Of a DNA stretch of 64,000 nt, positions 26,594 to 35,565 are shown piece after piece. The position numbers and the translations under genes were made by a program. The notes below the pieces were generated by a model. It saw only the letters and a program-made list of their open reading frames with translations. It was not told the origin of the DNA and searched no databases. Source of the DNA: Oligoflexia bacterium (lineage in GTDB: Bacteria > Bdellovibrionota_B > Oligoflexia > Oligoflexales > JAGOVF01); NCBI GenBank assembly GCA_030432875.1, contig JAUILP010000005.1, positions 1 to 64,000 on the forward strand, written 5' to 3'. Position 1 is the first letter of the stretch. Every line of letters begins with the position of its first letter.

Positions 26594-27967
26594 ATGATTA
26601 AATGGTTTAAAAATACGGCGTTTTTCTTAATTTTCTGCATGTTATCTGAATTTGCTTTGGCCACTATTACCATCAGTGCGACCGGGTCTTTGGCGCGAAA
26701 TACAGATGCTTTGCAAGAGGTTGAGTTTCTCATAAAGATTACTGGTGGAAAGTTGGCCTTTTCCAGTGCAGAAGATCTTAATGAGCGTCTAGGTATCGCA
26801 CTTGGCAGTGGAACCAAAACACTTGCCCATATAGAAAATTATGTCGGGGATGAATATGAGGTAAACTACTGGACGGAAGTTTCTCTTGTGGACAATGGTA
26901 TTGATAACACAACAAATACCCTAACAACACAATATAAAGTTATCTTAAGAGCGAACAGTACCTATCAAATTAGTGATCTTGTCAGTAGTAACGAACTTGC
27001 TTACAAAGTTTATTACTATGAGTGGGGTGAAGACGGTACCCTCAATAAGAGCACTCCAGCTGCTAAGGATGAGGGTCTAAAGCTCGTGCGCTTGGCTGAA
27101 GTTCCAAGTTCGAGTCCTGAGATTCAAAGTGTTGCCGCTAGTCATCAGCAACTGACTGTGACGTGGGCGACCCCAGCAACAATTGTATATAGCAGTGGCA
27201 GTAGCTATGAAACCCCTTCCGTTAACGTCATAGTAATTTCAACTCCCGAAACAGAGGTGAGCCTGGTTAGCGCTGCGTATACCTTTAATCCTGGAAGCCC
27301 ATACGAAGATACTGCGCTTGCCAGTGACTTGTCCTGTTCGTTTGTTCCAGATTTTAGTGGTGAGGAGGACACCTGTTCCATAGAATGCCCAGAAAACACC
27401 TATTTGCTCATGAGTAAACTGAAGGGTATTGCGCAGGCGAGTTTATCTAAATCGGCAGGGTTGGGAAGTTCTAGTTTGAGTTTGGACAATTTGGAAAATG
27501 GTACAAAATATGCGGTAATTGCCTACTATGCTAACGATGGTGTAGGATTCTCTCGCTGTTTTTTTGCGACTCCAGTGCGAAATTTTACGATGACCGAGGC
27601 ATCAGGAGAGGATGAAGCTAAAAAGAGCGACATTTCCTGTTTTATTGCGACCGCTGCTTATGGGAGTCCCTGGACCCAGGAATTAGTCCTTTTGCGCTGG
27701 TTTAGGGATCAGTATCTCCTGAGTTTCTCGCTAGGGAAGAAATTTGTGCATTTGTATTATGCCTATAGCCCAAAACTAGCTGGGATAATTGCTGATTCAC
27801 CTGTTTTAAGAAGTTTAACACGTGGCGTGCTAACCCCACTCGTCTATTATATTGCCGCGCTAAAAAAGATGCCTTTTTTGACACTTTTTTTAAGTTTTTT
27901 AGCCTGTTTAGGGACCGTGGCAGTTTTCATGGGGGGGAGGCAAAAATTTTTAGCAAAATCCCGGTAA
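26594..27967 (+). CDS. CFI-box-CTERM surface/exported protein
   Basis: About 457 residues from the ATG at 26594. A signal peptide (KNTAFFLIFCMLSEFALA) is followed by beta-rich, Ser/Thr-rich domains resembling fibronectin-type modules (about 60-310) with 'PEIQSVAASHQQLTVTWATP' as a clear strand pattern. The last ~108 residues are the CFI-box-CTERM domain: 'CFIATAAYGSPWTQELVLLRWFRDQYLL', 'GKKFVHLYYAYSPKLAGIIA', then a C-terminal transmembrane helix and a short basic tail. This is a putative sorting/anchoring module found in predatory and other delta-type bacteria. Role at the surface is inferred. Confidence 0.75.
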   Translation: MIKWFKNTAFFLIFCMLSEFALATITISATGSLARNTDALQEVEFLIKITGGKLAFSSAEDLNERLGIALGSGTKTLAHIENYVGDEYEVNYWTEVSLVDNGIDNTTNTLTTQYKVILRANSTYQISDLVSSNELAYKVYYYEWGEDGTLNKSTPAAKDEGLKLVRLAEVPSSSPEIQSVAASHQQLTVTWATPATIVYSSGSSYETPSVNVIVISTPETEVSLVSAAYTFNPGSPYEDTALASDLSCSFVPDFSGEEDTCSIECPENTYLLMSKLKGIAQASLSKSAGLGSSSLSLDNLENGTKYAVIAYYANDGVGFSRCFFATPVRNFTMTEASGEDEAKKSDISCFIATAAYGSPWTQELVLLRWFRDQYLLSFSLGKKFVHLYYAYSPKLAGIIADSPVLRSLTRGVLTPLVYYIAALKKMPFLTLFLSFLACLGTVAVFMGGRQKFLAKSR

Positions 27968-27972
27968 TCACT

Positions 27973-28314
27973 ACGACTCCGGTAAATTGACGATAACTGC
28001 GTTGCTCGTCCCGGAAAAATGCTCATTTACGGGAATGTAAACTCCGCTTTTTCCGCTCCGACGCGCCTTGTTCTCCCCAATTTACCGGAGTCGTCGATCC
28101 AGGTAACAGCGTTGCTCGTCCCGGAAAAATGCTCATTTACGGGAATGTAAACTCCGCTTTTTCCGCTCCGACGCGCCTTGTTCTCCCCAATTTACCGGAG
28201 TCGTCGATCCAGGTAACAGCGTTGCTCGTCCCGGAAAAATGCTCATTTACGGGAATGTAAACTCCGCTTTTTCCGCTCCGACGCACCTTGTTCTCCCCAA
28301 TTTACCGGAGTCGT
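27973..28314. repeat. Tandem array of three 110-nt palindromic repeats bounded by 17-bp inverted repeats
   Basis: Three units at 28001-28095, 28111-28205 and 28221-28315 are identical except one G-to-A in the third, and are separated by two identical 15-base linkers, giving a 110-base period. Each unit folds as a long hairpin: GCGTTG/CGACGC outside, CGGAAAAA/TTTTTCCG inside, TTTAC/GTAAA at the tip. The whole array starts with ACGACTCCGGTAAATTG (27973-27989), the exact reverse complement of CAATTTACCGGAGTCGT that closes each unit (28078-28094, 28188-28204, 28298-28314). It looks like a small non-autonomous palindromic element that has amplified in place. Confidence 0.85.
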
Positions 28315-28453
28315 CCCTACCCGCAATATTATAGGTAATCAATTTTGCCCTAGCGACTAACTTATCCCTCGCCATGTGTCTTCTGCCTTGATATCCTACA
28401 AATTCAAAAATCGGTTTATCTATAATGTGCTATGCAAAGGATCACGAGAGAAT
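28315..28453. other. Region between repeat array and exonuclease gene
   Basis: No independent feature. An in-frame GTG at 28376 could extend the exonuclease by 26 residues, but these look non-conserved in style (MSSALISYKFKNRF). Confidence 0.35.
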
Positions 28454-29140
28454 ATGGAAAATCTGCTTCCTTACACCATGTTTCAAAAGGTTCTCTTTCC
28501 CGAAAAAATAGCCAGCGACAATAACGAATCTCCTAAGTTTTTTTTACAAAGAAAAAAAATTTTGAATGTCTCTCCTGAGGCATCTGTTTGGAACTATCCT
28601 TTAGTAATTTTTGACTTTGAAACAACGGGTTTAAGTGCAACACACGACAAGATTATTGAAATGGGAGCGATTCGCTTTGAAAATTTCAAAGAAGTGCGTC
28701 ATATAAGCACTCTTATTGACCCTGAAATGGCATTAAAACCAGAAATCACCAGAATTACAGGGATAACAAACGAAGATTTGAAGGGGCAGCCGAATATAAA
28801 TACGGTACTTCCTGAATTTTTAAACTTTATTGACGGAGCTATATTAGTTGCTCATAATGCTGAGTTTGATATGGGGTTTTTACGAAAATGCTGTCTTGAA
28901 ATCGGTCTTATTTTGGACTGGCCCGTGCTGTGTACTCTAAAAATGGCGCGAACTCTCCTGACTGATTTAGAGTCAAAAAGCTTAGACCGTTTAGCCCAAC
29001 ACTATCAACTCACATTTGAAGCGCGCCACCGTTCTATTGGTGACGTCCGGGTAACAGCGCAAGTTTTGGAAAAAATGCTTGCTGATAAAGGCTCTAAAAT
29101 CTCTTCTTGGCGTGATGTCACACCATTTAGAGTCATCTAA
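28454..29140 (+). CDS. DEDDh 3'-5' exonuclease (DnaQ-like)
   Basis: About 228 residues from the ATG at 28454, preceded by GAGAG. The exonuclease domain starts near residue 45: Exo I 'VIFDFETTGLS' (Asp, Glu), Exo II 'LVAHNAEFDMGFL' (Asp) and Exo III 'HRSIGDVRVTAQV' (His, Asp), so all five catalytic residues are seen. It resembles the epsilon proofreading subunit and PolC-type exonucleases. Unusually it is the first gene of an operon with MCC subunits: only 12 bases separate it from the next start. Function (proofreading, RNase T-like or repair) is not fixed by sequence. Confidence 0.8.
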   Translation: MENLLPYTMFQKVLFPEKIASDNNESPKFFLQRKKILNVSPEASVWNYPLVIFDFETTGLSATHDKIIEMGAIRFENFKEVRHISTLIDPEMALKPEITRITGITNEDLKGQPNINTVLPEFLNFIDGAILVAHNAEFDMGFLRKCCLEIGLILDWPVLCTLKMARTLLTDLESKSLDRLAQHYQLTFEARHRSIGDVRVTAQVLEKMLADKGSKISSWRDVTPFRVI

Positions 29141-29152
29141 GAAAGGCTACCG

Positions 29153-30760
29153 ATGCTTATTGAAACTAAAATTTCACCACATACGACTGAATTCAAGGAA
29201 AATGAGGCCCATCAGCGTAAGCTGTGTGAAGAGCTTCAGGAGCGTTTAGAAAAAAGCGCTCAGGGTGGCGGCGCAAAATATGTGGAGGCTCTTAAGCGCA
29301 GGGGCAAAATATCAGCAAGGCAGCGCATAGCTTTGCTCCAGGACAAAAATTCCCAATTTCTAGAACTTTCAGGCTTAGCAGGCCATGGTTTGTACGATGG
29401 TGATGATGTTCCCGGAGGGGGAATCGTTACTGGGGTTGGCCAAGTTTCAGGTCACCTTTGTATGATCATTGCTAATGACCCAACGGTAAAAGGCGGTAGC
29501 TATTATCCTATTACAGTGAAAAAACACCTCAGGGCGCAACAAATAGCCGAACAAAACCATTTGCCTTGCATCTATTTAGTGGATTCAGGCGGGGCGTTTT
29601 TGCGGGAGCAAGCCGATGTGTTTCCTGACCGCATGAATTTTGGTCGTATTTTTTATAACCAAGCCCGTATGAGTAGCCTAAGCATCCCACAAATATCATC
29701 GGTACACGGATTTTGTACGGCAGGAGGGGCTTATATCCCTGCCATGTCTGACCAATCGATTATTGTCAAAAACACGGGGACGATATTTTTGGCGGGGCCG
29801 CCACTCGTAAAGGCAGCAACAGGAGAAGACGTCAGCGCCGAAGATCTTGGGGGCGGAGAAGTCCATACGGCCATCAGTGGTGTGGCAGATCATTTGGCCG
29901 AGGACGATGAGCATGCCATCGCCCTAATTAGAAAAATCGTGAGCCACCTCAACAAACCGCAGGCACCCCATATCAATCTTAGGGCGCCTATAGATCCCGT
30001 TTATGATGCTCAGGAGCTTCTGGGTATTATTCCCAAAGATAAAAATAAATTTTATGATGTCAGGGAAATTATCGCCCGGATTGTCGATGGATCTGAGCTC
30101 TTTGAGTTTAAGAAAAAGTATGGCACCACGCTGGTGACGGGATTTAGTCACATTCAGGGAATTCCCGTTGGTATCATAGCCAATAACGGCGTGCTTTTTT
30201 CTGAAAGCGCCATAAAGGCAACTCATTTTATCGAAGTCTGTTGTCAGGAAAATATTCCTCTTCTCTTTATGCAAAACGTCACTGGATTTATGGTCGGAAA
30301 GGATTATGAGCACGGTGGCATTGCCAAGCATGGTGCGAAGATGGTTCATGCCGTTGCCAATGCTAAGGTACCCAAATTAACTCTGATTTTTGGAAGCAGT
30401 TATGGTGCGGGCAACTACGGCATGTGCGGTAGAGCCTACGATCCTCATTTCTTGTTTTCTTGGCCGAGTTCTCGCATAGCAGTAATGGGGGGAGATCAGG
30501 CCGCTAACGTACTGGTTACGGTCAAAAAACAGCAGCTTGAGGGGGCTGGTCAGTCTCTGAGCCCTGAGGAAGAGCAAATCATGAAAGCGCCGGTTTTGGC
30601 AAAATATGAAAAAGAAAGTTCTCCGTATTATGCGACGGCCCGTCTTTGGGATGATGGAATTATCGACCCACGGCAAACCCGCAGCGCTCTCGCTCAGGCT
30701 CTTGCCGCAACACTTCATCACCCCTGGGAAGAGACTCGTTTTGGTATTTTTAGGATGTAA
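29153..30760 (+). CDS. liuB: Methylcrotonyl-CoA carboxylase beta subunit (carboxyltransferase)
   Basis: 535 residues, normal for the biotin-dependent carboxyltransferase that transfers CO2 from biotin to 3-methylcrotonyl-CoA in leucine breakdown. Seen are '[22 protein letters not shown]' (acyl-CoA site start), '[18 protein letters not shown]', '[19 protein letters not shown]', and in the second half '[23 protein letters not shown]' and '[18 protein letters not shown]', the oxyanion-forming Gly pairs. The '[11 protein letters not shown]' and '[26 protein letters not shown]' segments are of MCC rather than propionyl-CoA type. A geranyl-CoA carboxylase role is possible given the AtuA neighbour. 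Confidence 0.88.
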   Translation: MLIETKISPHTTEFKENEAHQRKLCEELQERLEKSAQGGGAKYVEALKRRGKISARQRIALLQDKNSQFLELSGLAGHGLYDGDDVPGGGIVTGVGQVSGHLCMIIANDPTVKGGSYYPITVKKHLRAQQIAEQNHLPCIYLVDSGGAFLREQADVFPDRMNFGRIFYNQARMSSLSIPQISSVHGFCTAGGAYIPAMSDQSIIVKNTGTIFLAGPPLVKAATGEDVSAEDLGGGEVHTAISGVADHLAEDDEHAIALIRKIVSHLNKPQAPHINLRAPIDPVYDAQELLGIIPKDKNKFYDVREIIARIVDGSELFEFKKKYGTTLVTGFSHIQGIPVGIIANNGVLFSESAIKATHFIEVCCQENIPLLFMQNVTGFMVGKDYEHGGIAKHGAKMVHAVANAKVPKLTLIFGSSYGAGNYGMCGRAYDPHFLFSWPSSRIAVMGGDQAANVLVTVKKQQLEGAGQSLSPEEEQIMKAPVLAKYEKESSPYYATARLWDDGIIDPRQTRSALAQALAATLHHPWEETRFGIFRM

Positions 30761-30817
30761 TTATTTTAAAGAAAAAATAAGGCAACCTTTACTCAATACA
30801 CATAAAGGAAAAACATA

Positions 30818-32641
30818 GTGGGAAAAGAAAAAATAAGAATTGGCAATGCAGGTGGTTACTGGGGCGATGATCCAGAAGCTCTTTATCGGCAAGTCACAAG
30901 TGGCCAGCTTGACTATATAAGTATCGATTTTCTCGCAGAAGTCACCATGTCAATTTTGCAAGGTCAGCGAAAAATGGACCCAAACTTAGGGTATGCCAAA
31001 GATTTTTTAGGCATGCTCAAAGGTGTTTTGCCGCAGCTTTTAGCTAAAAAAATAAAAATTATTACCAATGCGGGGGGAATTAATCCCATAGCCTGCGCAA
31101 GAGCCATTACAAAAATAGCTGAGGAGCTTGAGTTAAAGCCCAAAGTCGCCGTGGTTATGGGGGACGATATCCTTGGTGATCTCGATGACCTAATTGAAAA
31201 AGGCTGCTCATTTGCCAATATGGAAACAGGTGCTGCTTTTAGTCCCGTGAGAAAAAATATAGAGGCAGCCAATGTTTATTTAGGCGCTCTGCCGGTAGTT
31301 CACGCCTTAAAAAGTGATCCTGATATCATCGTGACAGGAAGGGTTACCGATACCGGTATTACCCTAGCCGCGATGATTCATGAATTTTCTTGGTCCTTTA
31401 AAGATTATGATAAACTAGCTGCGGGTATTGTTGCCGGGCATATCCTAGAATGCGGAGCCCAAGCAACAGGTGGCAACTTTAGCGATTGGCATAAAGTCCC
31501 TAGCTTTAAAGATATGGGGTATCCTATCGCCGAAGTTTATTCTAGTGGTACCTTTGTAATCACCAAGCATGAAAAATTAGGGGGACTGGTATCGCCTGAT
31601 ACGATTCGCGAACAACTTTTTTATGAGATGGGTGATCCCAAAGCTTATATTACGCCAGATGTAGTTGCCGATTTTTCTACTATCATCCTTAAAGACTTGG
31701 GAGCTAACCGCGTTGAAGTAAGTGGGATTAAAGGGTATGAATCCACCCCATTTTATAAAGTCTCTATGGCCTATCGTGATGGCTATAAATCGACAGGGAT
31801 GATTGTGATTTCCGGACCAAATGCACGTAAAAAAGCTGAGAAATTTGCTGAAATTTTTTGGCAAAAGTGTGGCACTGATTTTTTGGAAACCTCTACGGAA
31901 TACTTTGGCTGGAACGCCTGCCACCGTACTTTGACGGGCCATGATGATGGCAATGAAATTATCCTGAGACTCGGTGCTAATGACACGAACAAAGACAAAC
32001 TCAGAAAATTTGGTAAAACGATCCCGTCACTCATCCTCAGCGGCCCTCCCGGTGTTACGGTTGCAGGTGGGGTTCCTAAAATTCATGATATTGTGAGCTA
32101 CTGGCCTGCTTTAATGCCAAAACCGTTGGTTACGCCCAAATTTGGGCTTTTTGAAGCCGATACAGTCAATCTCATTGAAGTGACAGAACAGGTCGCAGGT
32201 GACTTTACTGCGCAAACGGACACCTTGACCCAAGTCGCTGAAAAAAGCACGATCGATATTACGCAGGCTGTAAAGGAACCTCAATGTGGTAAAGATGAGG
32301 TTTTGGTCGATCTTTATACTCTATGTTTAGGGCGCAGTGGCGATAAAGGTGATACTTGCAATATTGGCTTGATTGCTCGAAGTAAAGAAATATTTGAATT
32401 TCTTGATACGCGGGTGACGAGCCAGGCGGTAAAAAATTGGTTTCAAGAACTTTGCAGCGCCAAAGTCATTCGTTATAAACTTGATAACCTCCAGGGTTAT
32501 AATTTCTTGCTCGAAGGAGCTCTAGGCGGCGGCGGAACACATTCTTTACGCATTGATCCTCAAGGAAAAACATTTGCGCAGGCTCTTCTAAAACAAAAGA
32601 TTGTGGTTCCCAAAAATTTGCTTGCCACCATTAAGCCTTAG
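30818..32641 (+). CDS. AtuA/DUF1446-family protein of acyclic terpene or leucine use
   Basis: 607 residues; GTG start with AAAGGAAAAAC upstream. Starts 'KIRIGNAGGYWGDDPEALYRQV', the highly typical opening of AtuA/DUF1446 proteins, and continues with 'DYISIDFLAEVTMSILQGQR' and 'IITNAGGINPIACARAI'. The C-terminal 110 residues form a separate short domain ('LCLGRSGDKGDTCNIGLIARSKEIFEFL'), as in many members. The exact reaction is not known; the gene is regularly part of acyclic terpene (atu) and leucine/isovalerate (liu) clusters, as here between the MCC beta and enoyl-CoA hydratase genes. Confidence 0.85.
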   Translation: MGKEKIRIGNAGGYWGDDPEALYRQVTSGQLDYISIDFLAEVTMSILQGQRKMDPNLGYAKDFLGMLKGVLPQLLAKKIKIITNAGGINPIACARAITKIAEELELKPKVAVVMGDDILGDLDDLIEKGCSFANMETGAAFSPVRKNIEAANVYLGALPVVHALKSDPDIIVTGRVTDTGITLAAMIHEFSWSFKDYDKLAAGIVAGHILECGAQATGGNFSDWHKVPSFKDMGYPIAEVYSSGTFVITKHEKLGGLVSPDTIREQLFYEMGDPKAYITPDVVADFSTIILKDLGANRVEVSGIKGYESTPFYKVSMAYRDGYKSTGMIVISGPNARKKAEKFAEIFWQKCGTDFLETSTEYFGWNACHRTLTGHDDGNEIILRLGANDTNKDKLRKFGKTIPSLILSGPPGVTVAGGVPKIHDIVSYWPALMPKPLVTPKFGLFEADTVNLIEVTEQVAGDFTAQTDTLTQVAEKSTIDITQAVKEPQCGKDEVLVDLYTLCLGRSGDKGDTCNIGLIARSKEIFEFLDTRVTSQAVKNWFQELCSAKVIRYKLDNLQGYNFLLEGALGGGGTHSLRIDPQGKTFAQALLKQKIVVPKNLLATIKP

Positions 32642-32652
32642 GAATCATTTCT

Positions 32653-33495
32653 ATGCACAACTATAATGTCACAGAACTCACCAAAATAAATTTAGAGGCC
32701 AAAGAAGAATCCTTACTGGGAATTCTTGCCATTAATCGTCCGAGTATGGCTAATGCCTTTAACAGTGAAGTCGTCGAAGAACTCATTAGCCAGCTCGATA
32801 ACGTCAAAGCAGATGGTCGTTTTCGCGCACTTGTGATAACGGGACGCGGTAAGCATTTTAGTGCGGGAGCCGATCTTGCTTGGATGCAAAAGGCGAGTGA
32901 TCTCACCTATGATGACAACATTGCCGATGCTACCAAACTGAGTGGGCTGATGGAAACCCTGTGTCATTTGCCCATCCCCACTATTGCGGTGGTAAAAGGG
33001 TCTGTTTTTGGTGGCGGGTTAGGGTTGGTCGCTGCGTGTGACTTTGCGCTCTGCGATAGCAAAGCAAAATTTTGTTTAAGTGAGGTGAAGCTAGGGATTT
33101 TGCCTGCGATTATTTTGCCCTATGTGGCGCGAAAAATCACTTTCGGGCAACTCCGCCGCCTGAGTCTTGGTGCTCGCTTATTTACGGCGGAGGAGGCGCG
33201 AGGTTTTGGCTTGGTAGAACGCATGACTAGCGGGGCTGATGAACTTCGCATCGCCTTACTTGATGAACTAAATCTCATTCTAAAGGCTAGCCCTGAAGCT
33301 CAGCGGCGGCTTAAAAGACTGATTGCTTATATTTATGACCACAGTCTAAAACAATCACCAGAAACTGCAAAGGCAATAGCTGAGGCTCGTGTATCTCCGT
33401 CAGGGCAGCTTGGCTTAAGAGCATTTTTAAATAAAACAGATCCCTCCTGGATTTCTCAGGTACGAAGTGAGGATTTAGAAACTTATGAATTTTAA
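32653..33495 (+). CDS. liuC: Enoyl-CoA hydratase/isomerase, probably methylglutaconyl-CoA hydratase
   Basis: 280 residues with the crotonase fold: 'ALVITGRGKHFSAGADLAWMQKA' (oxyanion-hole strand, about 58-80) and 'VKGSVFGGGLGLVAACDFALCDSKAKFCLSEVKLGILPA' (about 113-150), carrying the expected Glu positions. It is expected to hydrate 3-methylglutaconyl-CoA to HMG-CoA, the step after methylcrotonyl-CoA carboxylase. The last codons overlap the start of the MCC alpha gene (11 bases), so translation is coupled. HMG-CoA lyase, which would finish the pathway, is not found nearby. Confidence 0.8.
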   Translation: MHNYNVTELTKINLEAKEESLLGILAINRPSMANAFNSEVVEELISQLDNVKADGRFRALVITGRGKHFSAGADLAWMQKASDLTYDDNIADATKLSGLMETLCHLPIPTIAVVKGSVFGGGLGLVAACDFALCDSKAKFCLSEVKLGILPAIILPYVARKITFGQLRRLSLGARLFTAEEARGFGLVERMTSGADELRIALLDELNLILKASPEAQRRLKRLIAYIYDHSLKQSPETAKAIAEARVSPSGQLGLRAFLNKTDPSWISQVRSEDLETYEF

Positions 33496-35494
33496 ACAGG
33501 TAAAACGACTTTTCATTGCCAATCGCGGGGAAATTCTGCGTCGCATCGCCCTTTCGGCACAAAAATTGGGGATTGAGACGGCAGCCCTTTTTCAGGGATC
33601 AGAAATTCCCAGTTATTTGCAAGGTGGTCTCGTCAATTATTTTCGTTTGAGTTCTAGTGAAGATGTCAAAGATTATCTAAGTATTGAAAAAATGATTGCC
33701 ACGGCAAAAGAATTGGGTTGCGACGCTGTTCACCCCGGTTTTGGCTTTTTGTCAGAAAATGCGGAATTTGCCGCGGCTGTCATAAAAGCAGGTCTCATTT
33801 GGGTGGGACCTCCTCCCGCAGCTATTGTAAAAATGGCGAGCAAAGCCACCGCGAGTGAAATCGCTGATGAACTAAAAATCCCGCGGGTTCAAAGTTTTAA
33901 AAATATCACAGCGGCAAATATCGATGTGATGATGGCAGAAGTTTTGGCTTTCGGCGAAGGCTGTGGTTATCCGCTGCTTATTAAGGCAGCCTATGGCGGC
34001 GGAGGGAAGGGTATGCGCGTCGTCCAAAATCAGGAATCTTTGCGGGAAGCTTTAATCCGAGGAGCATCAGAAGCAAAAAATTCGTTTGGTAATGATCTCC
34101 TGGTCGTCGAAAAGTACTTACCTTCTACAAGACATATTGAAGTACAAATTCTTGCCGATTCTCAGGGGCAAGTCGCGGTTATTGGCGACCGGGATTGCTC
34201 TATTCAGCGCCGCCATCAAAAAATCATTGAAGAGGCTCCGGCGCCAGGCTTAAAAATTGAGACGCGCAAAGCCTTACACCATGCCGCAAAGCGCTTAGCC
34301 GAGTCTGTGGGTTATCAGTCTGCGGGCACGGTTGAATTTATGCTTGCGGAAAATAATGGAGAACAAAAATTTTATTTTTTAGAAATGAACACCCGCTTAC
34401 AGGTTGAACATCCGGTAAGCGAGGAGGTTTTTGGTATAGACCTGGTAGCTGCGCAGCTTAATATTGCCATGGGGCAACCGTTACCTGACTATCAGCGCAG
34501 TCTGATGCCGCGGGGGCATAGCATTGAAGTGCGTCTCTATGCAGAAGATCCCGAAAATAATTTTTTTCCCAGTCCTGGTTTGGTTTACTATTTTGATCCC
34601 ATGCAAGGTCCTGGCGTTCGGTGGGAATTAGGGATAAGTTCTGGTGAGGAGATCACAGGGAGTTTTGACCCGATGTTTGCCAAACTCGTGGTTTGGGATG
34701 AAGACCGAAATTTGGCGATTGATCGCCTTTGTCAAGCCCTAAAACAGACCATATTCTTTGGGCCGAAAAACAATCTAAGCTTTCTTGAGCAGGTCCTTCG
34801 TGATTCTGATTTTAAGGCACTCAAATTTAATACGCATTTTTTGCAAGATAAGATTGCGGTTTACTGCGAAAACATCACCACTCTTCGCCACTCTCTTGAA
34901 GATGATATAGCAGTTATTTTAGCTCATCCGCCGCAAAAAAGTTCTGGAGAGAAAGTCCAGCTAGGCGCGGGAGAACTCAGCCAGTACATTTATGGGAACG
35001 GGGATCCTTTGGGAGGGATTAATAAGTCTGCAGCGGGAGATAATAGGGCAGCACAGACCTTTCATTATAACTTGAGGAACCAAATCTATTTTTCACAGAG
35101 TAAGGGCTCGGTAACTAAGGGCTTTAGAAAATTAGATCAGGATAAATTTGCGCCTTTTTGCTATGCTGAATATAATAACGCTCAGGAATTTAAAAAATTT
35201 ATCCATTTTGAAGGACAAGTTTTTACTGTTGTTGAGGCTAAGGAGTTAGGGCTAACGGACTCGGGAAGTTCAGAGCTAAGGTCTCATGATATAGAGTCAC
35301 CTGTGCCAGGAAAAATCATTATGGTGGCCTGTCATGAGGGAAAAGAAATCGCAAAAGGTGAGCGGTTATTTGTTTTAGAGTCCATGAAAATGGAATATGA
35401 AATAAGCGCTTCTATAACGGGTACTCTGACCAAAATCCTTGTTAAAGAAGGGGAAAGTGTTGTCGCTAACCAAACATTGGCCCATTGGGATTAG
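33485..35494 (+). CDS. liuD: Methylcrotonyl-CoA carboxylase alpha subunit (biotin carboxylase + BCCP)
   Basis: 669 residues, the normal size for a fused biotin carboxylase and biotin carrier. The N-terminal biotin-carboxylase starts 'RLFIANRGEILRRIALSAQ', the ATP-grasp loop is 'KAAYGGGGKGMRVV' (about 169-182), and 'YFLEMNTRLQVEHPVSEEVFG' is the bicarbonate/biotin site (about 298-318). The C-terminal carrier has the biotinylation motif ESMKMEYE with Lys at about 635. It needs biotin and pairs with the MCC beta gene three genes upstream. Last gene of the operon; the next gene starts 71 bases on. Confidence 0.9.
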   Translation: MNFKQVKRLFIANRGEILRRIALSAQKLGIETAALFQGSEIPSYLQGGLVNYFRLSSSEDVKDYLSIEKMIATAKELGCDAVHPGFGFLSENAEFAAAVIKAGLIWVGPPPAAIVKMASKATASEIADELKIPRVQSFKNITAANIDVMMAEVLAFGEGCGYPLLIKAAYGGGGKGMRVVQNQESLREALIRGASEAKNSFGNDLLVVEKYLPSTRHIEVQILADSQGQVAVIGDRDCSIQRRHQKIIEEAPAPGLKIETRKALHHAAKRLAESVGYQSAGTVEFMLAENNGEQKFYFLEMNTRLQVEHPVSEEVFGIDLVAAQLNIAMGQPLPDYQRSLMPRGHSIEVRLYAEDPENNFFPSPGLVYYFDPMQGPGVRWELGISSGEEITGSFDPMFAKLVVWDEDRNLAIDRLCQALKQTIFFGPKNNLSFLEQVLRDSDFKALKFNTHFLQDKIAVYCENITTLRHSLEDDIAVILAHPPQKSSGEKVQLGAGELSQYIYGNGDPLGGINKSAAGDNRAAQTFHYNLRNQIYFSQSKGSVTKGFRKLDQDKFAPFCYAEYNNAQEFKKFIHFEGQVFTVVEAKELGLTDSGSSELRSHDIESPVPGKIIMVACHEGKEIAKGERLFVLESMKMEYEISASITGTLTKILVKEGESVVANQTLAHWD

Positions 35495-35565
35495 CCTTTT
35501 TTCGCGTGTGGGGGTGGCAAAATCTTATCAAAATTTTTTTGCAATAAAATAGCCAAGGAGTCTGC

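Noticed and set aside
28001-28315. CRISPR array
   Set aside because: Repeats are 95 bases, period 110, and the two 15-base 'spacers' are identical; no cas genes. It is a tandem palindromic repeat instead.
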